Origin: Lithobates sylvaticus
Taxonomy: Eukaryota; Chordata; Amphibia; Anura; Ranidae
Direction of reading: 5' to 3'
Assembly: GCA_028564925.1 (NCBI GenBank)
Contig: CM053026.1
Location: forward strand, 126,589,386 to 126,653,385
Length of the DNA: 64,000 nucleotides
Shown here piece by piece: positions 46,891 to 57,094 of the stretch; within the stretch, counting starts at the first letter, position 1, and every line of letters begins with the position of its first letter. Made by a program: the position numbers and the translations under genes. The notes beneath the pieces are model-generated. The model was not told where the DNA came from and did no database searches. It worked only from the letters and a program-made list of their open reading frames with translations.

Positions 46891-47002
46891 GTTATTTACC
46901 TGACAAAAAATGTCAAAAGAGCAGGCAACTGAACATAAAAATGCATGCATTCTTATGTTCAGTTACCTGCTCTTTTTACATTTTTTTTGTCAGGTAAATA
47001 AC
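46891..47002. repeat. palindrome, ~52-bp arms
   Basis: GTTATTTACCTGACAAAAAA at 46891 is complementary to the segment ending at 47002. The arms also share AAAGAGCAGG.AACTGAACATA and its complement, around a centre ATGCATGCAT (46941-46950). Two or three mismatches; directly followed by a (TA)n run. Confidence 0.85.
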
Positions 47003-47019
47003 ATATACAGTATACACAC

Positions 47020-47021
47020 AT

Positions 47022-47077
<56 letters not shown>

Positions 47078-47180
47078 ATTATATGTATGTATGCATGCAT
47101 GTATATACATACATATACACACACACACACACACAATAAAAAAAAAAAAAAAAACGCACACATATACACACACATACACT
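47020..47180. repeat. (TA)n, (ATAC)n and (CA)n microsatellites
   Basis: Dinucleotide TA (about 47028-47073), then TATG/TATAC-type repeats and CA dinucleotides with a poly-A run (47139-47154). Confidence 0.95.
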
Positions 47181-47184
47181 GATA

Positions 47185-47312
47185 TAGAAAATGCTTGCAG
47201 CACTGAGGTCAGTGGTTCAAATGTCAGCCAGGACACTATCTGCATGCTCTCCCTGTGCAAGTATGGGTTTCCTCCTACACTTTAAAGACATGCTAGTATA
47301 TTAGCTGGCTAT
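47185..47312 (+). mobile_element. SINE fragment
   Basis: AGTGGTTCAAATGTCAGCCA and CTGCATGCTCTCCCTGTGCA, then GGGTTTCCTCCTACACTTTA, follow the B box and centre of the SINE at 36803, with the 5' head and 3' tail missing. Confidence 0.75.
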
Positions 47313-48794
47313 ATAACCGATCTAAATTGGCCTTTTTACATGTGTACAGATTTGTTGCAGCTATGGGACAGGAAGTGAAGGGAAATCTCCCCAATGGCAC
47401 ACAGAAGGGGTTATAACCCTATCTTACTGTATCCAAAATGAAAAAAAAAATTGTCTTTAGTCTCTTTGTAAATATGGAGTAAAGCACTTGAACTTGTCAA
47501 AACCAATATTGAGGCATTAGCCAGGTACCAATAACATACTCCAGTGATGTGTTCCCCACTGATGGCTGCTGATTCGTTCCTGAAAACGATTGTATTCATA
47601 CACTCCCCAACAGGAATGTGAGCACAGAACTACGACCACTGAAGCTGACAGTCGGGGATGGCGCACAGCTATTACAGCGGGTGGCTCACTCTGCCGATAT
47701 TCCATATATTACTGTCAAAGAATACGTGTTCTGTTATTGGACAAGGGGCAAATGATTGTCCCCATCCCTCCATGTCCAATCACAGAATGCCTTGTATTAT
47801 TTGGAAAAAATAAATGAAGGAGCAGCAGAGTGAGCAACCTGCTGTAGTCACTGTGCTCCAGCCCTGACTGTCAGTTTCAAAGAATACTAGTTGTTCTGTG
47901 ATTGCAAAATGGGAAACTTAACCCCCTTATCCAATCACAGAACACCTTGTGTCCTTTGAAAAGAATACAAGCTGCTTTATAAATGGAGGAGCGGGAGAGC
48001 TGTGATCTCTGTGCTCCGGCCCCAAGTTTTAGCATCAGAACCTCTGCATGTTACACGCTGACAGCCCCAGAAACAAAAGGCTGATCCATTCTAGCAGACA
48101 TCAAGTTACCGTCTTAATTCCGAGTGACTTTTTTTCCCTGAATAAAGCTGACCTCAATTAACTTTCACAGAAACAACATTCAATTGGTACCTGAACCCAG
48201 ACTGATTTAATAAAAAAACGCAGATGGAATGGGTCAAGCGGACTTGTATGAAATACCAAACCTGACGTTTCAGGGTCTACATAATCAAGGAAAATTGAAG
48301 GGCCATTCTACCTACAACTGATATTTTAGTTTTTGGTAAATGTCGGGTTAGATCACCCACAGTCTCCTTTTGTCTCGTGAATAGCAATATGTCCCTAAAA
48401 TCTAGTCTCCTTCTCTGTCCCCCCACCTTGGAACCCTAGGCTGGTGCCTTCAAAAAGTTTCATACTAAAAAGGAAAGGTTTTTTGCTCTGCATTATGCTA
48501 CAAATTATATCGATAGAATGAATCCATACATATATTTTCACACTACTAAAATTACTAAAAGGAAGGCATCATAAAAACTCTAAGTTTTTCTTGAATCTTC
48601 ACTTCTGCTGCAGATGCCACCCGTATAAAATCTGTAAGAAACCAGCTTGATAACAAGATCATTGCTGAGGCACCACTAAATGGTCACCACCTGTCTGGCC
48701 TGGCAGTTGTGAAAGGGGTACGGTACACCCCATCAGGATACCCACAAGGACAGGGAGGTATAAAGATGGAATAGGAAAACCCAAAGTCCCATCT
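47313..48794. other. non-coding DNA with one tandem duplication
   Basis: No gene. A diverged direct duplication of about 162 bp: CAAAGAATAC..TGTTCTGT, TCCAATCACAGAA..CCTTGT and TGTGCTCC.GCCC occur at about 47716-47865 and again at about 47878-48024. 48030-48790 looks like unique sequence without repeats I recognise. Confidence 0.5.
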
Positions 48795-48802
48795 GTTGCC
48801 AG

Positions 48803-49605
48803 TAGGGCTGAAACAACGAATCGACAATTAATCGATTATGAAATTAATCGATTACCATTTTCATAAATCGATTAATCGGCCAGTAACATAATGGGGTTAA
48901 AAAAAAAACTAAAATTAGCCCTTTATAGTACAAAAAGAGCAAATAATTGCTACTGTAAATATTACTTTCACAGTAAAAAAAAAAAATTAACCCCTTACAG
49001 TAGTGATTATCTGCTCTTTTTTTTTTTATACTATAAAAGAGCTAATTTTCTTTTTTTTTTTAACCCCCATTAATGTTACTAAACGTCTCAGGCTTGGTTC
49101 ACATCTATGTGTTTTTTGCAGAAACGCACTACAGTTCATTTACATGGTTTCCTATGGGACACGTTCACATCTATGCTTTATTCAACCACTGCTGTTTGGA
49201 AAGGGTCAGGGACTTTTTTTTTTTTTTTTATATAAACGCAAAACGGTGCTTATTTGGTTCAATATACTTCAATGGAGAAGCTGCAGAAAAGCATGTAGTG
49301 CGTTTTGCAGCAATTTGTGTTTTTTTTTTAATCTGCCCAACAACAAATTGGCCAAAAAAAGTATAGATCTCTTCTGTCTGTTATTCTCAGAGTGGATTAA
49401 ATATTTTGCTCCCTAACCATGGTTATTTATATTTACCACGGCATAGAGATATTTAATAATAAATTGCCTTTTTTTTTTTTTAAACTTTACATATTAACGA
49501 AATTATACACCACACTTTTTTTTTTTTAAAGTTATTAACCGATTATTCGAAACAATAAATCGGCCAACTAATCGATTATGAAAATATTTGTTAGTTGCAG
49601 CCCTA
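48803..49605. mobile_element. hAT-type element, perfect 8-bp target duplication
   Basis: Ends TAGGGCTGAAACAACGAATC and its partner (…TTAGTTGCAGCCCTA), flanked by identical GTTGCCAG (48795-48802, 49606-49613). The ends are extended by repeated ATCGATTA motifs. The middle (about 49088-49300) holds a MITE start GGCTTGGTTCACATCTATG. No transposase sequence seen. Confidence 0.9.
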
Positions 49606-49613
49606 GTTGCCAG

Positions 49614-50085
49614 TCATATGGGAGATCCATCTGGCCACATGGTAAATAGAACCTCTTTTTTTTTTTTAATTATTATTAAAACAAAAAAAAACAACTTTAA
49701 TATCGCTTTAAATCAGACATCACTAAATGGCAGAGCACAGTCTGAACTAGGACCGAGTGACAGTTCTGTTGAGACCACCAGACAATCCCCAGGACAGAGT
49801 ATTCTGAATGCCAAATGAAAGGACTTACCGTAAGTACTAATTAATATACAACAATATTTTGCATAATCATCATCCTCTTTATTATAACAAATGTTAATAA
49901 AAAAAATAAAAAAAAAAAGGGAAGAAGAAAGGAGGTCCAGACACTGACTGAGGACTCGGGTTCTACATGCAGGTCTGTGCACCTGTCAAAGCCGCACAGT
50001 CCATGCGTACCCATTCACCAACATGGGCTGGCACACACAGCTCAGTGGTGGAAAAATGAAAGTAAATGAACACAGCTGAGGGCCC
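49614..50085. other. no recognisable feature
   Basis: Nothing named. Poly-T and poly-A runs lie near 49658, 49684 and 49898-49918. Confidence 0.4.
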
Positions 50086-50540
50086 CGTGGTTAGAAACCC
50101 ACAAAGGTTTTTAGTTGGACCTCATTTAGAATACTGTGTCCAGTTCTGAAAATCTCTATATTGATGAGACAGGACGAGTCCAGAGACTGGCAACAAAAAC
50201 GGTGAAGAGATCACTCATATCGGGAGAGACTTCAGGAACTTAATAGGGGCAATCAGAAGGAAAGAAGGGTGAGGGGAGACATGACTGAACACATCAAGAA
50301 GGTGAATGGGCTCCGGAGGGCAGTTTTTTCACTATAGAGCCAAGATGTAGAACACGGAGACATGACCTCAAACTAACTGGAGGAGTTCAAAACTAATCTT
50401 AGAAAATATTATTTTACTGAAAGAGTAGTTGATGCTTCGAATAGACTTCCAGCAGAGGTAGTGAGCCGGTTAACAGTAAGTGGATTCAGACAGGCTTGGG
50501 ACAAACACAGATCTATACTCAGATTAAAAACTATAAAAGA
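50086..50540 (+). mobile_element. CR1-type LINE fragment
   Basis: The order GTTGGACCTCATTTAGAATA, then GTCCAGAGACTGGCAACAAA, GGAGACATGACTGAACACAT and AATAGACTTCCAGCAGAGGT follows the C-terminal coding part of CR1 LINEs (compare the minus-strand copy at 14418-15630). Many stops and frame changes are present. It has no 5' or 3' terminus and is non-functional. Confidence 0.65.
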
Positions 50541-50853
50541 ATGGACCACTTGGTCTTCTCTTCTGAAAATCTATGTAAAGTCCATGTAACAGCAGTAGAG
50601 CCCCAGGGACATCTATGGGACTTCACTACCTCAGCTCCCTGGCCAGAGATGCAGAGACACAAGCCCCATAGTCTTCTATGATTGGCTCTCACAGCAGTCA
50701 CATGACCTGTCTCACTGGCTCCCAATCAGAAGCCTTAACCAAAAGTTGTTGGTGATAGTTGGGTCAATGTGCTGGTCCTTTTGGGCCACTGTAGACACCT
50801 ATGGGCAGAGGCTAGGCATTACAACCCACCTTTCTTGCTGTCACAAATACGTG

Positions 50854-51077
50854 TTAAAGTGGAAGTAAACCCCCCTATTGGTTTCAGCCAAGGAAGCTGC
50901 CATCTTTGCCTCCGTTTAATCTTCAACTGCCACAGTGCTGCACATGTGATCCGTTATGACACCAGCCATTGGATGGTTTGACTGTTTGGTTGAGAGCACA
51001 GCCAATGTGCAGTTAGCATTCCCGGCATGCTTTTTTTTTTTTAAACTGTTAAATCGATGGGTTTACTTCCGCTTTAA
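50854..51077. mobile_element. TTAA-flanked AGTGGAAGTAAAC MITE, 216 bp
   Basis: TTAA-AGTGGAAGTAAACCC (50854) and GGGTTTACTTCCGCT-TTAA (51077). Close to perfect inverted ends, and the shortest of the group. Confidence 0.9.
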
Positions 51078-51135
51078 GTGGTCGGCAAGAAGTCAAAGCA
51101 GGTGCTGATTTTATCAATGTGGTAGTGGTTCTGTT

Positions 51136-51170
51136 CAACGCATTTCACCGACTGATGAATCAGTTCCTCC
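51136..51170 (-). ncRNA. degenerate hammerhead-like motif
   Basis: The minus strand reads GGAACTGATTCATCAGTCGG then TGAAATGCGTTGA: a CUGAU start, a possible stem II and GAAA, followed by the CGTTGA seen in the other candidates. Core positions are altered, so activity is unlikely. Confidence 0.3.
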
Positions 51171-52446
51171 ATGTTATCAAATACAATACAAATATTATGA
51201 TATCTTAGACATGATTTTGTTTAATCAAGAAGCAAAATAATGGACCTTCTCTATGGACCCCAACGAGTGGTGGTGTATTTGCTATAATAAAGACGATCCT
51301 TTTTAGGAAGATATTACTGTATATAAATTAGTAGTCCCTGAAAAGTCCCACTGTCCCTTCATTTGGTATTCAAGTTCATTTAAATAAAGTTTAAAAGTTC
51401 CACGCTTCCCCAGCTCATTATGGTCAAAAACAGTCCTTCATCTAACTCAATCAACTGTTAGAAAATCAAATGAATGTTTTCCAAGTAGAATATCTAACTG
51501 TGTATAGCCACCTAAAAATGGGACAAAAACGACAACTACTTGAGTGTCCATTTCAGGACTTGACACCGCACTGCGATTAGTAGTTTTTGTCAATGTTTCC
51601 CCCACTGAGGACCATTAGAGAACACATCTGAAACTTCTTCAGTCCCTCACTCCACTCCATTACAGTGAAGACTCCCAAAATGCCAGCCTGGGGACCCTTA
51701 ATGGGCACAGAGGGCCAACCAGTCTGTATCGCTGTACTGGTGCATTACGATGACCAAAGTGCACGAGGAGTGGCATGAACCTGATCGACTTACTGACCAT
51801 TTCCTGAGCTATGTAAAAAAATGACACCTACAGAATGAAGTCAGATGGAGTTCACACCGAGTACGTCGCATTGGTGACAACACGAATGTGGCTTTGCAGG
51901 TCAATACTTCATAAATACAATGTGAAATGATCAGAAGATTATTCCCAAACATTCCTCACTTCTCAGATAGCCGTGTCCCCCCATACATGATCACTGCGGG
52001 CACAACAATGGCAAAGTTTGACAAACCTGCCTGACATTCATAGGAGGAGCTGATCATTTATTATCAGACACTACAGGGGCCACATAAGTCTGGGGACCCC
52101 CACAGCACCCTGGGGGCAGAGGGTCAGGGGCAGATCCACTCTCTATTCATCCAATCATAGACAGGCACACATCGTCTTGTCTGGGGTATTTAGAGTGATC
52201 ATGGCTTCACTTCATTCACCTAACCAAGTTTATATTCACTCTGCAATCACTTCATTCACCCAGCCAAGTGAACATTCACTCTGCACAATGTACGAGTCTT
52301 CTGCTCCTTCACTCTACAGTTCAATGTGCTCATCCAGCATAGCTTCTCCTCTCTTCATCCCTTCCTCCTGCCCCCTTCCCTCCAAGCATCGCACCCACTA
52401 ACAAAGCGCCAGTTGGCTGATAAGAGCCCAACATACTCAGGCTGCA
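51171..52446. other. presumed SSBP intron 1, unique sequence
   Basis: No repeat ends or second exon recognised. This is the longest stretch near the promoter that looks non-repetitive, so it is the likeliest place for intronic regulatory elements. Confidence 0.4.
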
Positions 52447-53500
52447 GCACACAGGGACCTGCGTAGAACCAAGCACCCGGGAACACAGGGACCTGCGTAG
52501 AACCAAGCACCCGGGAACACAGGGACCTACGTAGAACCAAGCACCCGGGAACACAGGGACCTACACAGAACCAAGCACCCGGGAACACAGAACCAAGCAC
52601 CCGGGAACACAGGGACCTACACAGAACCAAGCACCCGGGAACACAGGGACCTACACAGAACCAAGCACCCGGGAACACAGGGACCTACACAGAACCAAGC
52701 ACCCGGGAACACAGGGACCTACACAGAACCAAGCACCCGGGAACACAGGGACCTACACAGAACCAAGCACCCGGGAACACAGGGACCTACACAGAACCAA
52801 GCACCCGGGAACACAGGGACCTACACAGAACCAAGCACCCGGGAACACAGGGACCTACACAGAACCAAGCACCCGGGAACACAGGGACCTACACAGAACC
52901 AAGCACCCGGGAACACAGGGACCTACACAGAACCAAGCACCCGGGAACACAGGGACCTACGTAGAACCAAGCACCCGGGAACACAGGGACCTACGTAGAA
53001 CCAAGCACCCGGGAACACAGGGACCTACGTAGAACCAAGCACCCGAGAACACAGGGACCTACGTAGAACCAAGCACCCGAGAACACAGGGACCTACGTAG
53101 AACCAAGCACCCGAGAACACAGGGACCTACGTAGAACCAAGCACCCGAGAACACAGGGACCTACGTAGCACCAAGCACCCGAGAACACAGGGACCTACGT
53201 AGCACCAAGCACCCGAGAACACAGGGACCTACGTAGCACCAAGCACCCGAGAACACAGGGACCTACGTAGCACCAAGCACCCGAGAACACAGGGACCTAC
53301 GTAGCACCAAGCACCCGAGAACACAGGGACCTACGTAGCACCAAGCACCCGAGAACACAGGGACCTACGTAGCACCAAGCACCCGAGAACACAGGGACCT
53401 ACGTAGCACCAAGCACCCGAGAACACAGGGACCTACGTAGCACCAAGCACCCGAGAACACAGGGACCTACATGGAGCTGGGCCCCTTAAAACTCAGGGAC
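52447..53500. repeat. 34-bp minisatellite, ~30 copies
   Basis: Unit GGGACCTACACAGAACCAAG + CACCCGGGAACACA (34 bp). Variants form consecutive blocks: CTGCGTAG/CCGGG, CTACACAG/CCGGG (about 52555-52960), CTACGTAG-AACC/CCGGG, CTACGTAG-AACC/CCGAG (about 53040-53165) and CTACGTAG-CACC/CCGAG (to 53470). One unit near 52575-52600 is shortened. It lies about 0.75-1.8 kb downstream of the SSBP first exon. Confidence 0.97.
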
Positions 53501-54000
53501 CTGCACACAGCACCCAAGAGCTCAGGAACCTGCACATAGCTGGGCATACATACATACATACCTACATACAGGGACCCCAAAACTCACAGCTGGGCACTCA
53601 AGAGCCTAGGGACCTGCACACAGCACCCAAGAACCTTTACATAGCTGGGTATCCATAAACACAGAGACCTGCAAGAACTCAGGGATCTGAACACAGCACA
53701 CAAGAACTCTAGAACCAGTACATAGCTGGGTGCCCAAGCACATAGGGACCTGAACAGCCAGGCATTATTACAAACAGGGACCTGCACGCAGCACCCAGGG
53801 ACCTCCAAAAAGCTGAGCACCCAGGGACCTGCACAGAGTCAGGCATCCATACACAGGGACCTGTAAACAACCAGGCACCCTTGCACATAGGGACTTGCCC
53901 CCCTTGCACACAGGGACTGGCACACCATGCATGTGACCCATGCACACACAGGGACACACAGGGACTGGCACCCTTTACACACACAGGGAAAGTTGTCAGC
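53501..54000. repeat. decayed continuation of the minisatellite
   Basis: Irregularly spaced AGGGACCTGCAC, AGCACCCAAGAAC and CATAGCTGGG pieces continue to about 54000, as if older repeat units had diverged between the homogeneous array and the promoter. Confidence 0.7.
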
Positions 54001-54099
54001 ACCTCCAGTGCACAGAGCAGATCGGAGCCCCGAGCTCCCTATGAGGACATTGCTCCATCCTCCTTCTTGCACACTACAAACTCCATGCAGCTGTAGTTG

Positions 54100-54770
54100 T
54101 GTCCAGTTGTAGGATGAGTGCGGGACCCCGTCCAGGTAGTAAACTTACTTTCCCCGGTGTGTCCCCGCACTCTCCCGCACATGCCGGCCCAGGAAGTTTT
54201 GTAGCCCCCCTGTCACCCCCCTCCCCCCGCACACCCCCCCGGGCGGACTGACACTTACTTCTCCCTGGCCTGGCTGTCGGACGGTACGCTGTTACTCTTG
54301 CCTTTGGCGTACATGCTTGCAGAAAGCTCCGATTGTCACACACCTGTCAACCGATCACAGCCTCCCCGGGAACAACCCCGTCACCATGGCGACACCAGCA
54401 GCGCCCTCCCTGATAGGCCCGCCCGGCGCCAGGCCCCGCCCCCTCGCCATGGTAACCAGTTTGACGGACAGACGGATCCCCTCCTTCCCCTCCTCCCCCC
54501 TCTATGGTGTTCTCCCTCCTCCTCCTCCCCGCCAGGCCGGGCTCGGAGCGCGCACACTGCCGCCTCCTCCTCCTTCGTCTTCTCCTTTCCTCCGAGCTGG
54601 GGGGAGGAGGGGGGAATTGAAACCGTTCTGGAAGGATTTTTAAACAACTGGCTGTTCCGTGTGCTGGGCGCCCGCCCTCCGCTGCCGGGAGAGAGAGCTC
54701 ACAGGAGGGGGCCGGGCGGGAGGAAAGTGCGGACTGGAGACACACAGGAGCCGGAGCAAGGCCTGCCATA
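54100..54770 (-). promoter_or_regulatory. ssbp2 or ssbp4: CpG-island promoter of the SSBP gene
   Basis: GC-rich, CpG-rich stretch in otherwise AT-rich surroundings, centred on the first coding exon. A GC box CCCCGCCCCC lies at 54434-54443. Two RFX/X-box-like palindromes, GTCACCATGGCGAC (54380-54393) and CTCGCCATGGTAAC (54443-54456), both also contain YY1-like ATGG cores. No TATA box is obvious, as usual for CpG promoters. The transcription start is not determinable by eye but should lie between 54320 and 54770 on the minus strand. The 39-bp minisatellite begins about 70 bp beyond the island's outer edge. Confidence 0.75.
54259..54314 (-). CDS. ssbp2 or ssbp4: SSBP family protein, first coding exon (partial gene)
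   Basis: Minus strand, ATG at 54314, encodes MYAKGKSNSVPSDSQARE plus AA of the next codon (so K once spliced). The exon ends at 54259, with the donor GTAAGT at 54258-54253 (phase 2). This peptide is the highly characteristic N terminus of the SSBP2/SSBP3/SSBP4 proteins, nuclear partners of the LIM-domain-binding protein LDB1. The protein would continue with the LUFS/LisH domain, which lies in later exons not found here. 'KSNS' is most like SSBP2 and 'MYAK' most like SSBP4; the paralogue is uncertain. An A at -3 gives a good start context. Transcription runs leftward, so the rest of the gene lies below 54258 and probably beyond position 1. Confidence 0.85.
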
Positions 54771-54842
54771 CATATACACTGGGCTGGGGGAGGGGGAGCA
54801 TGTGTCTACATACAGGGGGGGCTCTGCTATACACACCCGCCT

Positions 54843-56570
54843 GACATACATGTTTATAGACCGAGCACACAGAACCGTCCTGACATACATGTTTATAGAC
54901 CGAGCACACAGAACCGTCCTGACATACATGTTTATATACCGAGCACACAGAACCGTCCTGACATACATGTTTATATACTGAGCACACAGAACCACCCTGA
55001 CATGCATGTTTATAGACCGAGCACACAGCACCGTCCTGACATACATGTTTATATACCGAGCACACAGAACCATCCTGACATGCATGTTTATATACCGAGC
55101 ACACAGAACCACCCTGACATGCATGTTTATAGACCGAGCACACAGCACCGTCCTGATATACATGTTTATAGACCGAGCACACAGAACCATCCTGACATGC
55201 ATGTTTATAGACCGAGCACACAGAACCGTCCTGACATGCATGTTTATAGACCGAGCACACAGAACCGTCCTGACATACATGTTTATATACCGAGTACACA
55301 GAACTGTCCTGACATACATGTTTATATACCGAGTACACAGCACTGTCCTGACATACATGTTTATATACCGAGTACACAGCACTGTCCTGACATACATGTT
55401 TATATACCGAGTACACAGCACTGTCCTGACATACATGTTTATATACCGAGTACACAGCACTGTCCTGACATACATGTTTATATACCGAGTACACAGCACT
55501 GTCCTGACATACATGTTTATATACCGAGTACACAGCACTGTCCTGACATACATGTTTATATACCGAGTACACAGCACTGTCCTGACATACATGTTTATAT
55601 ACCGAGTACACAGCACCGTCCTGACATACATGTTTATATACCGAGTACACAGCACCGTCCTGACATACATGTTTATATACCGAGTACACAGCACTGTCCT
55701 GACATACATGTTTATATACCGAGTACACAGCACTGTCCTGACATACATGTTTATATACCGAGTACACAGCACTGTCCTGACATACATGTTTATATACCGA
55801 GTACACAGCACTGTCCTGACATACATGTTTATATACCGAGCACTCAGAACTGTCCTGACATACATGTTTATATACCGAGTACACAGCACCGTCCTGACAT
55901 ACATGTTTATATACCGAGTACACAGCACCGTCCTGACATACATGTTTATATACCGAGTACACAGCACCGTCCTGACATACATGTTTATATACCGAGTACA
56001 CAGCACCGTCCTGACATACATGTTTATATACCGAGTACACAGCACCGTCCTGACATACATGTTTATATACCGAGTACACAGCACCGTCCTGACATACATG
56101 TTTATATACCGAGTACACAGCACCGTCCTGACATACATGTTTATATACCGAGTACACAGCACCGTCCTGACATACATGTTTATATACCGAGTACACAGCA
56201 CCGTCCTGACATACATGTTTATATACCAAGTACACAGCACTGTCCTGATATGCATGTTTATATACTGAGCACACAGCACTGTCCTGATATGCATGTTTAT
56301 ATACTGAGCACACAGCACTGTCCTGACATACATGTTTATATACCGAGTACACAGCACTGTCCTGACATACATGTTTATAGACCGAGCACACAGTACCATC
56401 CTGACATGCATGTTTATAGACCGAGCACACAGAACCGTCCTGACATACATGTTTATATACTGAGTACCATCCTGAGATACATGTTTATATACGGAGCACA
56501 CAGAACCGTCCTGACATACCTGTTTATATACGGAGCACACTGCACCCCTGACATACCGGTTTGTATATAG
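54843..56570. repeat. 39-bp minisatellite, ~44 copies
   Basis: Unit CTGACATACATGTTTATATA + CCGAGCACACAGAACCGTC (39 bp). Edge units vary most (ATAGACC, GATATGC, shortened units at about 56455-56570). Central units (55270-56230) are nearly identical with GAGTACACAGCAC(T/C)GTC. Because 39 is 13 codons and the unit lacks stops in most frames, frames of 420-630 aa open on both strands; I treat none as a gene. It starts just upstream of the SSBP promoter. Confidence 0.97.
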
Positions 56571-56641
56571 GGTTGCCATTAAACCCGAACACATAAAGTA
56601 TGATTACACAGGTTCTTGGGATAACAATGCACATAAGGCAC
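56571..56641. other. short spacer
   Basis: Seventy bases of non-repeat sequence between the minisatellite and the next element. Confidence 0.5.
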
Positions 56642-56644
56642 TAA

Positions 56645-56874
56645 GGGTGCTTTCACACTGGGGCGTTTTTCAGGAGCTACAGCGCTAAAAATAGCGCCTG
56701 AAAAAAGCGGGTCCTTTCACTCTAGTGTTAAAGCCGGAGGGCTGTCACACTGGAGCAGTGCGCTAGCAGGACGGTAAAAAAAAGTCCTGCTAGCATCATA
56801 TTTGGAGCGGTGTATTTACCGCTCCTACCCATTGAAATCAATGGGACACCGCGGCGAGCGCGGCGGTCAGTAGC
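56645..56874. mobile_element. Harbinger-like MITE, left part only
   Basis: Begins TAA-GGGTGCTTTCACACTGG and follows the 38091 family (CACTGGAGCAGTGCGCTAGC, GGAGCGGTGTATTTACCGCT) to about 56860. It stops where the DIRS-related sequence begins, and the right terminus is absent. Confidence 0.7.
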
Positions 56875-57094
56875 ATGAGGCGGCTGTTTGGAGAGAGGGG
56901 GCCCGAGGTCCACAGCCTTACAAGAGATCCATCTACCGGTGCAGAGGCAGAGGATGGAAGGCGGACCAGAGCTCACGGCATCAGAGGTCGCCACAGGGGG
57001 GTGAGTGACTCGGCTGGAGCGAGGGGGGGGCAGGCATTTGGGGTGGCCCTATTGTCCCTGTCCCCCACACTGTTTGTGTATATGATGTTGGCTA

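Noticed and set aside
52330-52678. GAWFCVGPCVP-type repeat proteins on the minus strand
   Set aside because: 34-bp repeat; the frame shifts each unit and no consistent protein results.
52447-53500. Regular repeats considered as a CRISPR array
   Set aside because: Units are contiguous with no unique spacers, there are no cas genes, and the setting is vertebrate DNA.
54100-54160. Second GTAAGT on the minus strand at about 54153-54148, considered as an alternative SSBP donor
   Set aside because: It follows non-coding GC-rich sequence 100 bp into the intron. The donor at 54258 preserves the known exon boundary after QARE(K).
54298-54981. 227-aa plus-strand frame across the CpG island
   Set aside because: GC-rich, low-complexity (Pro/Arg/Ser) translation running into the minisatellite; it is antisense to the SSBP exon with no family resemblance.
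54640-56594. Frames of 420-631 aa on both strands with 13-aa repeats (for example VCSVYKHVCQDGA)
   Set aside because: They come from a 39-bp tandem repeat whose length is a multiple of three and whose unit lacks stops. Several frames are open at once, and codon choice is fixed by the DNA repeat.
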